Positions 7,098 through 14,657 of a DNA stretch of 64,000 nucleotides are shown in pieces. The notes under the pieces were generated by a model. That model had not been told where the DNA came from and did no database searches. It was given only the letters and a program-made list of their open reading frames with translations. The stretch comes from Bacillota bacterium (lineage in GTDB: Bacteria; Bacillota; Sulfobacillia; JAMCWA01): NCBI GenBank assembly GCA_023475165.1, contig JAMCWA010000099.1, forward strand, positions 1-64,000, given 5' to 3'. Position 1 is the stretch's first letter. Each line of letters opens with the position of its first letter. A program made the translations under genes and the position numbers.

Positions 7098-9347
7098 ATG
7101 CTTTCAGAGAATGACCTCTTTCCCCCACCCACGCCCCGGCAACCCTTTTCGGAGGTTATCCACGGGGAGACCATCGTCGATCCCTACCGCTGGTTGGAGG
7201 ACGGTCAGGGTAAGGCCGCTCATGACTGGACCGCAGCCCAAAGTCAATATACCACCGCCCTCCTGGCGGAACGCCCCGAACGTCCCCCCATTGTCACTCG
7301 CCTGACTGGACTCCTCTCGGCCGGCGGCGTCGGCCTACCCGTTTTACGAGGCGACCGGGTTTTTTACACCCGTCGCCGGTCCGGGCAGAACCAGCCCGTC
7401 CTGGTCCTGCGAAACGACGGTTCCGCGGGGGAACGGGCGTTGCTGGACCCGAACCAGGCCAATGACAAGGGTACGGTGGCCCTGGATTGGTGGCACCCTT
7501 CGCCGGACGGGACCTTCCTGGCCTACGGCTATTCTCAAAATGGTGACGAGTGGAGCACCTTGCGGATTTTGAAAGTGGCCACCGGGGAACACCTGCCGGA
7601 CGAGATCCACCGGACGCGCTACGCCAGTGTCGCCTGGGAACATGACCACTCGGGCTTCTACTATACCCGTTACCCTCAGCCTGGGGAAGTTCCTCCCGGT
7701 GAAGAAAACTACCATCGGCGGGTCTTTTATCACCGCCTGGGCACCGATCCCGCCCAGGACCCCTTGGTTTACGGTGCGGGAAGGCCGATGCGAGAGATGC
7801 ACAACGTATCCTTTTCCAACGATGGTCGCTATTTGCTGCTGACCAGCTCCCACGGCTGGAACAGCTCCGACCTCTACTACCGGGACGAATCCGCCGGGGC
7901 GTGGGAGTTCATTCCCATCGTCACCGGGGAAGATGCCCTCTTTCACGGCCGGATCGTCGACGGGACCCTCTATGCCTTAACGAATTTGGACGCTCCGCAC
8001 TACCGCCTGCTGGCCATCGACCTGGCCCACCCCCAGCAAGAGAACTGGCATGAAATCATCCCGGAACAGTCTGATGTCATCCTGGAGCACTTCACCATCG
8101 CCGGCCAACATCTCATCGTTGCCGGTTTGAAGGATGCGGCATCCCGCCTGTTCGTCTATGATCGAAGGGGCGCCCGACAGGCCGAAGTGCCCCTGCCTAC
8201 CCTCGGGACGGTGGCCGGGTTGGCGGGTGAAGCCGGCGGCGACCGGGCCTTTGTTGCCTTCGAGTCTTTTGCCCTGCCACTGCACATCTATAGACTGGAT
8301 CTAAGCAATCGGCAGTTGGAACCCTGGGCGGGGCCGCATTGGCCCCAGAGCCACCGCCTGGAGCCCGGTGGGAACTCCCCTGATGTCAATTCTGGCGGGG
8401 CAGCGGGCGACATCTCTTTAGCGGGACCCGCTGCTGAGACCTCCGTCCCAGGTGTAACAGACCGACCGGCCAGACTACCAGAAAAGGACGCTGCCGGTGC
8501 GGGAAATTACGAGACTATTGCCCCCCCGTTGGAAATCGCCAATATTGCCGTTAAGCAAGTCTTCTATCCTTCCCGGGACGGGACCATGATCCCCATGTTC
8601 ATTCTGCATCGCCTGGACCTGGTACCCAATGGCGCCACGCCCACGGTTCTGACTGGGTACGGCGGTTTCAACATCAGCCGGACGCCGCGCTACACCCCGG
8701 CCATCTATCCCTGGCTGGCCAGCGGCGGCATTTATGCCGTGGCCAACCTGCGGGGCGGCGGGGAGTATGGTGAGGAATGGCACCGGGCCGGGATGCTTGG
8801 TCATAAGCAAAATGTCTTTGATGATTTCATCGCCGCCGGGGAATACCTCATCAGGGAGGGTTACACTGACCGCGCTCACCTGGGGATTGAAGGCCGCAGC
8901 AACGGCGGTCTTCTCGTGGGTGCCGCCCTCACCCAACGCCCGGATCTCTTCCAGGCGGTCGTCTGTGGGGTACCACTCCTTGATATGTTAAGATATCATA
9001 GGTTCTTGATCGGGGCCCTCTGGATCTCCGAATACGGGTCGGCCGATGATCCGGAGCAGTACCGGTGGTTACGGGCTTATTCGCCCTATCACAATGTCGT
9101 GGAAGGCAGGGAATACCCGGCCGTGCTCTTCTATACCGCTACTTCCGACAGCCGCGTCGACCCCCTGCACGCCCGGAAGATGACGGCCCTACTGCAATAT
9201 GCCACTGGCTCCCGGCGCCCGGTTCTGCTCCGGGTGGAGAACGAGGCGGGTCATGGTATTGGCAAGCCCGTCAGTAAGGTGGTAGAGGAGCAGGCCGACG
9301 TCTGGACCTTCCTCTTCTGGCGGTTAGGGTTGCGGCTTGCCGGGTAA
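7098..9347 (+). CDS. Prolyl oligopeptidase family serine peptidase (S9A)
   Basis: This cytosolic peptidase family cleaves short peptides after proline. The N-terminal part (about 1-410) is the beta-propeller lid beginning with the DPYRWLED motif. The C-terminal alpha/beta hydrolase domain has Ser601 in GRSNGG, Asp684 in SDSRVD and His719 in AGHG, the complete catalytic triad. No signal peptide is seen. The ATG has AAGGAG 11 bases upstream. The length of 749 exceeds the usual 680-710. A Gly/Ala/Pro-rich stretch at about 421-474, at the junction between propeller and hydrolase, accounts for the excess. It is a single-gene unit. Confidence 0.93.
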   Translation: MLSENDLFPPPTPRQPFSEVIHGETIVDPYRWLEDGQGKAAHDWTAAQSQYTTALLAERPERPPIVTRLTGLLSAGGVGLPVLRGDRVFYTRRRSGQNQPVLVLRNDGSAGERALLDPNQANDKGTVALDWWHPSPDGTFLAYGYSQNGDEWSTLRILKVATGEHLPDEIHRTRYASVAWEHDHSGFYYTRYPQPGEVPPGEENYHRRVFYHRLGTDPAQDPLVYGAGRPMREMHNVSFSNDGRYLLLTSSHGWNSSDLYYRDESAGAWEFIPIVTGEDALFHGRIVDGTLYALTNLDAPHYRLLAIDLAHPQQENWHEIIPEQSDVILEHFTIAGQHLIVAGLKDAASRLFVYDRRGARQAEVPLPTLGTVAGLAGEAGGDRAFVAFESFALPLHIYRLDLSNRQLEPWAGPHWPQSHRLEPGGNSPDVNSGGAAGDISLAGPAAETSVPGVTDRPARLPEKDAAGAGNYETIAPPLEIANIAVKQVFYPSRDGTMIPMFILHRLDLVPNGATPTVLTGYGGFNISRTPRYTPAIYPWLASGGIYAVANLRGGGEYGEEWHRAGMLGHKQNVFDDFIAAGEYLIREGYTDRAHLGIEGRSNGGLLVGAALTQRPDLFQAVVCGVPLLDMLRYHRFLIGALWISEYGSADDPEQYRWLRAYSPYHNVVEGREYPAVLFYTATSDSRVDPLHARKMTALLQYATGSRRPVLLRVENEAGHGIGKPVSKVVEEQADVWTFLFWRLGLRLAG

Positions 9348-9606
9348 GAGGTCGCTCACCAGTGGGATCACTGGCGTCGCTGCAGGACGGCCAAGCCGTG
9401 ATGATCTCTCCCGGCAAAGCAGTTTTAATGTCCGAAACGCCACCGGAAGAGGCCAAGAATGGTCGTGAAGGCGCTGCTCGTGGTGAATGCGGGCAAGGAA
9501 GTGATATGACATCCCCTCCGTCATTGATTTGCTTATGCCCAGCTTAACCCTACTTATGATTAAGACAGCCGTCTTTGCCAAACACAGCTACGCGGGGGCC
9601 TACGTT

Positions 9607-9864
9607 ATGACCTATTTCTTTTGGGTCCTGACGGTGGTCATCTGGCTTGTTGCCCGCGCGCTGCTGTCAAAGGCAAAACTCGCAGTCGTTACTCTTCTCG
9701 TCATGCTGGGAATGCTCCTCGCCGTCTGGTTCTTGACCCCAACCATCTTGCACGACTTCTGGCTTCTGGTACTTCCGGGGGTCACCCTCGTGCCGCTGCT
9801 CGGAGCAAGTGCCGGTTTTGCGGCCAGGCAGTTGAGGCTTTTGGTGTTCAAAAAACGCTGGTGA
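9607..9864 (+). CDS. Small hydrophobic membrane protein, unknown
   Basis: A reading frame of about 85 residues contains roughly three hydrophobic segments and ends in a basic tail (RLLVFKKRW). I placed the start at the ATG preceded by GGGGG. The frame extends further upstream (to 9529) but without a ribosome site. The stop codon lies in the left arm of a perfect 11-base hairpin. No family is recognised. It may be a real small membrane protein, but codon evidence alone does not settle it. Confidence 0.45.
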   Translation: MTYFFWVLTVVIWLVARALLSKAKLAVVTLLVMLGMLLAVWFLTPTILHDFWLLVLPGVTLVPLLGASAGFAARQLRLLVFKKRW

Positions 9865-9889
9865 GCCGGTCTCGGTCAAGACCGGCTCA
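9862..9889 (+). terminator. Strong hairpin at the end of the small membrane protein gene
   Basis: TGAGCCGGTCT pairs perfectly with AGACCGGCTCA around a 6-base loop. There is no T-run behind it, so termination may be weak. The right arm is the start of a family D repeat. Confidence 0.55.
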
Positions 9890-9942
9890 CATGACATCGA
9901 CCCAGACCCCTGCTGAAATGACCTTTTCATGTGCTATTTTGT
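9871..9942 (+). repeat. Family D interspersed repeat, copy 1
   Basis: About 70 bases here match 37732-37800 at most positions. Shared parts include CTCGGTCAA, CGGCTCACAYGACATCGACC, GACCCCTGCTGAA and the end TTTTGT. No coding function is seen. The rest of the gap up to 10067 holds a TATAAT at 10036-10041 that may be the -10 of the next gene. Confidence 0.7.
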
Positions 9943-10067
9943 AAGCTGGGAACGTCAGCAGCTTAAACCTAGCTTTCTTTTTTCCTCGGGCAGGCTTTGC
10001 AGGAGGAATTCCGAAATTGGTGGCGAAATATAAAATATAATAGGACTGGTTTTTTGGGGGCAAATAT

Positions 10068-10760
10068 GTGAATATAATCACTATAGGGAGGCGCTCTGGG
10101 GTGGCTTTGGCAAAACCCCCCTCGCTCCAGGAAACAGAAAAAAGGCTCTTGCTCCATGATTCACCTCTGGTGCATTTCCGACGGGGATATAATCTCTTCT
10201 CTCCCACCGATCAGGCCAACAAGGTTTATTTGATTGAAAGAGGGAGAGTAAAGATTCACCGTATCACCAGCGACGGCCGTAGAATAACCGTTGCCATCCG
10301 ACACCCAGGTGATTTAATCGGTTTGGCCGAAATGCTCTGTTGTATTGAACGCCTTTGCTTTGCGGAAGCCCTGGAGGAGGTGGATGCCTATGTCATTAAG
10401 CATGTCGACTTTCTCCGAACGCTTGGCCATGATTCGGACCTGGCCATAAAGGTGGCGGCCATCCTGGCTCAACGTTTGCGCGAAGCAGAATCAACCCTCT
10501 TCGATATTGTCGCCTACCAGGTTCCGGGTCGTGTCGCCCTCCTCCTGTTAAAGTTGGCCGAACGTTGTGGAATCCCGGATGGCGACGGGATTCGGGTGAA
10601 ACTCAAACTAACCCACGAAGAAATCGCGTGCATGTTGGGAACCACTCGTCAAACTGTTACCTCCGTCCTGAACTTCTTTAAGAGTGAGAAACTCATCATC
10701 CTGCAAGGCTCCGAAATTAAGATCGCCCAGGCTGACAAGCTGGCCCGATGGATTAACTGA
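10068..10760 (+). CDS. Crp/Fnr-family transcriptional regulator
   Basis: The N-terminal half is a cyclic-nucleotide-binding-type beta-roll (around VYLIERGRVKIHRIT and HPGDLIGLAEML). The C-terminal half is a winged helix with LTHEEIACMLGTTRQTVTSV. The N-terminal four-cysteine cluster of true FNR is absent. The motif CCIERLC near residue 85 is the only cysteine group, so the effector is unknown. The GTG start follows GGGGGCAAATAT, and a second GTG at 10101 behind GGGAGG is possible. It lies just upstream of the transporter/Apr-like/Hdr genes with its own terminator between, so it is the obvious candidate regulator of that set. Confidence 0.88.
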   Translation: MNIITIGRRSGVALAKPPSLQETEKRLLLHDSPLVHFRRGYNLFSPTDQANKVYLIERGRVKIHRITSDGRRITVAIRHPGDLIGLAEMLCCIERLCFAEALEEVDAYVIKHVDFLRTLGHDSDLAIKVAAILAQRLREAESTLFDIVAYQVPGRVALLLLKLAERCGIPDGDGIRVKLKLTHEEIACMLGTTRQTVTSVLNFFKSEKLIILQGSEIKIAQADKLARWIN

Positions 10761-10787
10761 AAACTGAAAGCATCGCTCCGGTAACTC

Positions 10788-10811
10788 TCCAGCCACGGCT
10801 GGACTTTTTTG
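10788..10811 (+). terminator. Rho-independent terminator of the Crp/Fnr gene
   Basis: TCCAGC and GCTGGA form a 6-base stem with a CACG loop, followed by a run of six T. It lies 27 bases behind the regulator stop codon. Confidence 0.8.
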
Positions 10812-10827
10812 TTCTCTCAGGAATCTT

Positions 10828-10841
10828 GTCAGCAAGCTGAC
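10828..10841 (+). promoter_or_regulatory. Palindrome upstream of the anion transporter gene, possible operator
   Basis: GTCAGC-AA-GCTGAC is a perfect 14-base palindrome in the gap between the regulator terminator and the transporter gene. It is a candidate binding site for the adjacent Crp/Fnr protein. No binding evidence is visible. Confidence 0.35.
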
Positions 10842-10957
10842 TCGCCCTTTGTCGGCTGGGAGACAGTCATACCAATGGGGTACTGCTATTATTGCAATTG
10901 GCAGGGGATCATCTTGGGGAATTTGATAACCCAGTCACAAAAGGAGGTCGGGTATCT

Positions 10958-12409
10958 ATGGCGCAAAAAGGAGGGCTTGATGAAAGAGGATACTTCAATA
11001 AACAAATGCTGGGTCTTGTGATTGCCTTCGCTTTCCTTTTTGGACTTCACTTCGGACCTGCTCTGCCCGGATTGAAGCCCCAGGCTCAGACTGTCATGGG
11101 TGTATTCGCCTGGTTTATTGTCTGCATGGTCACGGACGCTCTGCCCAAGGCGGTTATCGGCCTGGCTGCCCCCACGCTGGTGGTGGTACTAGCCAAGTGG
11201 AAGATGCCAGAAGCCTTTGCCGCTTTCTCCAACAATGAGTTCTTCCTGGCGGCCGGGGCTTTTGTTTACGCCGCGATCATGATGGGGACGCCCCTGGGCA
11301 AAAGGATCGCCCTGGCGATTACCAGCGCTTTAAGATCGACCAGGGCCACCAGGATCCTCCTCGGATTGACCCTATCCGATTTGGCCATTGGTGGAGTCCT
11401 GCCGACAGTCAGCGAAACGGCTCTCTTTCTCCCCATAGCCAAGGGCGTTACCGGTTTAATGAAAGGCAAAGAGCACCTGGCGGAGTCCAAGAGAATCAGC
11501 ACCGCTCTATTGCTGATGATAACCGGATTGGCCCCTCTCTTCACTGGCCCGCTGATCCTCACCAGTCATTTCCCCAACATCATGCTGGTTGGGCACCTGG
11601 CGGATACAGCTGGCATACATGTCTCCTGGGCGCAGTGGTTTGTCCTGAACCTGCCACTTTGGGGCCTTTTGCCCATCCTCTTCTTTTACGTCGTCCGGTA
11701 TTTCAAGCTGAGCGGCATCAATGTGCCAGGGGCCGACGAGGAGTTACCTCGTATGAAGCGGGAACTGGGCAAGATCACCTGGCAGGAGATATGGGTTCTG
11801 GCTTGCCTGGGACTGGGTCTTTTCCTGTGGATAACTGAGGGTACCCTACACGGCATGAAAACGGGAATGGTCGCCCTGCTGGTGGTCCTGATGGCCTTCT
11901 TGCCCTTTGGGCGGCTGAAATTCGAGGAGATGTCCGCCCATATCATGTGGGATGTCTGGGTACTTCTCGGAGGGGCGATCTCTGTCGGCGATGTTCTCTA
12001 CAAATCCGGAGCGGTTGGGTGGTTGGCCAGCTTTATTGTCAATCCGATCAAGAGCGCCGGCCTGGCCAATCCGTTCCTCGTACTGGTCATTCTGGTTTTC
12101 GGCTTCCATATCGCTAGGGCCGGTATTGTCAGTGCCGTTGCCACGGGGGCCGCTTTCATTCCTTTGACCATCGGCCTGGCGAAGCAGTTGGGATTTCCTG
12201 TTTTGCCCTTTTCCCTGATCGTCACCAATTGCCTAAGCTACGCCTTTTTCCTGCCGATTTCCATTACCGCTTTTCTCATCGCCTGGGGGGCGTCGGGAGC
12301 TTCTGGTTCGGAGGTTATTAAATTTGGTGCACCTCTCTCCATTATCGCCAATCTCTATGTGATCTTTATTCAGGGTGCCTGGTTAGCTCTCCTAGGGTAT
12401 CCCCTCTAA
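10958..12409 (+). CDS. DASS/SLC13-type anion transporter
   Basis: This inner-membrane carrier of 483 residues has about a dozen hydrophobic segments. Its layout fits the divalent anion:sodium symporter group, whose substrates include dicarboxylates, citrate, sulfate and related anions. A PTVSETALFLPI segment sits where the first Ser-Asn-Thr-type substrate loop would be expected. The sequence is divergent, so the substrate cannot be named. The ATG has AAAGGAGG 10 bases upstream. The next gene starts 34 bases downstream on the same strand, so it probably feeds substrate to the Apr-like enzyme. Confidence 0.8.
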   Translation: MAQKGGLDERGYFNKQMLGLVIAFAFLFGLHFGPALPGLKPQAQTVMGVFAWFIVCMVTDALPKAVIGLAAPTLVVVLAKWKMPEAFAAFSNNEFFLAAGAFVYAAIMMGTPLGKRIALAITSALRSTRATRILLGLTLSDLAIGGVLPTVSETALFLPIAKGVTGLMKGKEHLAESKRISTALLLMITGLAPLFTGPLILTSHFPNIMLVGHLADTAGIHVSWAQWFVLNLPLWGLLPILFFYVVRYFKLSGINVPGADEELPRMKRELGKITWQEIWVLACLGLGLFLWITEGTLHGMKTGMVALLVVLMAFLPFGRLKFEEMSAHIMWDVWVLLGGAISVGDVLYKSGAVGWLASFIVNPIKSAGLANPFLVLVILVFGFHIARAGIVSAVATGAAFIPLTIGLAKQLGFPVLPFSLIVTNCLSYAFFLPISITAFLIAWGASGASGSEVIKFGAPLSIIANLYVIFIQGAWLALLGYPL

Positions 12410-12443
12410 GATCCCACTTCAACCAGAATCAGGAGGGACACAC

Positions 12444-14204
12444 ATGGCTACAAAGTTACCGACCAGTCTGGCGGAAGTCCAGGAAGTGATGTTGGAAACA
12501 GACCTGTTGGTAATCGGCGCGGGGAATTCGGGTTGCTTTGCCGCAATTGAGGCCAAAAAGCTGAACCCGAATCTCAAGGTAACCTTGATGGAGAAAGCCC
12601 ATATCGATCGGAGCGGGTGTCTGGCCGCCGGAATGGACGCCATCAACACTTACCTCAAAAAGGGACGGACTATCGAGGAGTTCGTCCGCTGGAGCCGTTC
12701 CCAGGCCGGTGGTCTCATTCGCGAGGACTTAGCCGTATCGCTGGCCGAGATCCTCAATCAGCCCACAGAACAATGGGAAGAATGGGGCCTGCCCATTGAT
12801 TACGAAGAAGATGGCGATGAATATCACACCCGGGGCAAATGGGACATCACCATCAAGGGATCGGAAATGAAGGTAATCCTGGCCGAAAAGGTCCGGGAAC
12901 ATGGGTGCGAGATCTTGAATCGGGTGGTCGCGACCAATTACCTGACCGATGGTAACCGGGTCATCGGGGCGGTCGGTTTTGGAGTACGCGACGGGAAGCT
13001 CTACGTGGTAAAGGCTAAAGCTACCGTAGTCTCCACCGGAGGAGCGGCCGGGATCTACAAACCCTACCAAGCGGACGGGGTCGACAGCCACCACTATCTC
13101 TGGTATTGCCCCTTCAATGTCGGCACAGGCTACGCCATCGGGATCAGGGCCGGGGCAGAAATGACCACCTTTGAAATGCGCTGGTGCGCCACCAGGACCA
13201 AGGATTTCAACGGTCCCATTGATACCATCTCCGTTGGGTATAAGACACCGATGATCAACGCTAAGGGGGAAAAGGTCCTTGAGGAGCGCTATGCCCATCT
13301 CGGTGGCGATGCCGCTCCGCGCTTCATCCGAGCCAACGTTCCGATGGAAGAATGGCAGGCAGGACGTGGACCCTGCTATGTCGATACCAGGGGGATGACG
13401 CCCGAGCAGATCCGGGACATGAAGATAGACTATCTTAACGAGCGGCCGAGCTTCGTCCTCTTTTTGGCCGCTCGCGGACAGGACATCCGCCAGGAACCCA
13501 TTGAGATCTACGGGAACGATCCGTATATCGTTGGCGGCCATACGGCCAGCGGTTATTGGGTCGACCGCAAACGGGCGACTACTTTGCCCGGTCTCTTTGC
13601 CAGTGGAGACGTGGCCGGCGGTACACCTAATAAATTCGTCGGTGGCTGCGCGGCCGAGGGGATGTTGGCGGCCCGCGGGGCACTGGAATATATCAATCGA
13701 TTGAATTCCCCGACGAAGGTGAATTCGGAACAGGTGGCGGTGGAAAAGGCCCGCATTTTTGCCCCGGCGCTACGTCAGACCTCGGAAGGCGACGGTCTGA
13801 TTCCCAAAGAAGTTGAGGAGCGAATGCAGCGTCTGATGGATGAATACGCCGGCGGAATCCACCAGTTCTTCCGCATGAACAAGGAAGGCCTGGAATACGC
13901 ACTGAAGCATCTCCGTCTCCTGAAGGACCAAACGAAGTACCTGATCGCGCGAGATCTCCACGAGTTAATGGAGGCCCATGAGGTCGTGGACCGCCTGGAC
14001 GTGGCGGAGGTTTTGATCCATCACCTCCTTTACCGGGAAGAAACCAGGTGGCCTGGCTGGCAGACGCGGACTGACTTTCCCAGTCGGAACGACGAGAAAT
14101 TCGATTGCTTCGTGAATTCTCGCCGCAACCCGGAAACGGGAGAAATTGAAGTCTTCTCACGACCTTACGAACAGGTCGTTCCTGGCGATAGATACCGGCC
14201 TTAA
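12444..14204 (+). CDS. APS reductase alpha-like flavoprotein (AprA-like)
   Basis: This FAD oxidoreductase belongs to the fumarate reductase/AprA superfamily. The N-terminal dinucleotide motif is LLVIGAGNSGC, and the C-terminal FAD motif is FASGDVAGGTPNKFVGG. Segments typical of dissimilatory APS reductase alpha are present: DRSG-AINTY (Asn68), LWYCPFN (Trp220), the block around Arg251 with KDFNGP, and GGH (His366). These correspond by motif to the substrate-site Asn, Trp, Arg and His of AprA. At 586 residues it is shorter than typical AprA. An AprB-like gene follows, but no sat (ATP sulfurylase) gene is nearby. The substrate is therefore open: APS, sulfite, or an organic anion brought in by the transporter upstream. 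Confidence 0.85.
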   Translation: MATKLPTSLAEVQEVMLETDLLVIGAGNSGCFAAIEAKKLNPNLKVTLMEKAHIDRSGCLAAGMDAINTYLKKGRTIEEFVRWSRSQAGGLIREDLAVSLAEILNQPTEQWEEWGLPIDYEEDGDEYHTRGKWDITIKGSEMKVILAEKVREHGCEILNRVVATNYLTDGNRVIGAVGFGVRDGKLYVVKAKATVVSTGGAAGIYKPYQADGVDSHHYLWYCPFNVGTGYAIGIRAGAEMTTFEMRWCATRTKDFNGPIDTISVGYKTPMINAKGEKVLEERYAHLGGDAAPRFIRANVPMEEWQAGRGPCYVDTRGMTPEQIRDMKIDYLNERPSFVLFLAARGQDIRQEPIEIYGNDPYIVGGHTASGYWVDRKRATTLPGLFASGDVAGGTPNKFVGGCAAEGMLAARGALEYINRLNSPTKVNSEQVAVEKARIFAPALRQTSEGDGLIPKEVEERMQRLMDEYAGGIHQFFRMNKEGLEYALKHLRLLKDQTKYLIARDLHELMEAHEVVDRLDVAEVLIHHLLYREETRWPGWQTRTDFPSRNDEKFDCFVNSRRNPETGEIEVFSRPYEQVVPGDRYRP

Positions 14205-14233
14205 GCTCTAGCCAAGGAGGGAGGAATGTCATC

Positions 14234-14557
14234 ATGCCGCCGAGAGTTAATAAGGAAAAATGTGATGGCTGCAAAGCTGAACACGAGCCCTTGTGCGAAC
14301 AGATCTGCCCTGGTGATCTCATGACCCTTAATCCAGAGACAAGAAAGGCCTACTGTCGCTCGACCAGAGATTGCTGGGACTGCATGTCCTGCGTGAAGAT
14401 ATGCCCGCAAGGGGCTCTGGAGACCAAACTGCCTTACCAGCTCGGTTACTATCCGGCCAAATTGATTCCTTTGATGGGAACCAATAAGATCACCTGGACC
14501 TGCATCGATATCAACGGGAAGGTCGAGCGCTTCGTCATTAAGACGAGGAACGATTAG
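14234..14557 (+). CDS. APS reductase beta-like ferredoxin (AprB-like, short)
   Basis: This iron-sulfur partner of the preceding flavoprotein has 107 residues. Two [4Fe-4S] sites are visible: CDGCKAEHEPLCEQICP near the start and CWDCMSCVKICP near residue 55. The block after them (PLMGTNKITWTCIDINGK) matches the AprB pattern PLGG..RGTDSI.WTIKFRNG. True AprB continues with a tail of about 40-50 residues that wraps AprA. That tail is missing here. The ATG follows GGAGGGAGG. It would pass electrons between FAD and the Qmo/Hdr-like proteins. Confidence 0.86.
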   Translation: MPPRVNKEKCDGCKAEHEPLCEQICPGDLMTLNPETRKAYCRSTRDCWDCMSCVKICPQGALETKLPYQLGYYPAKLIPLMGTNKITWTCIDINGKVERFVIKTRND

Positions 14558-14571
14558 TAGGTCAGCGGATC

Positions 14572-14624
14572 GGCGCCGCTCGGTGATGCCGACTTCGCTC
14601 GTGGATGCTCACCCGAGCGGCGCC
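14572..14624 (+). terminator. Long hairpin between the AprB-like and QmoB-like genes
   Basis: GGCGCCGCTCGG (14572-14583) and CCGAGCGGCGCC (14613-14624) pair perfectly over 12 bases, extended by TGA/TCA with one bulge. No T-run follows. In an operon this suggests partial termination or a processing/stability element that sets unequal expression of the two parts. Confidence 0.6.
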
Positions 14625-14657
14625 TGAACTTCACGACCTTATTTGAGGAGGGGGACC

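Noticed and set aside
12444..14204. L-aspartate oxidase (NadB) for the AprA-like protein
   Set aside because: The adjacent AprB-like gene and the AprA-type DRSG-AINTY and KDFNGP segments favour the Apr branch; nadA and nadC are not nearby.
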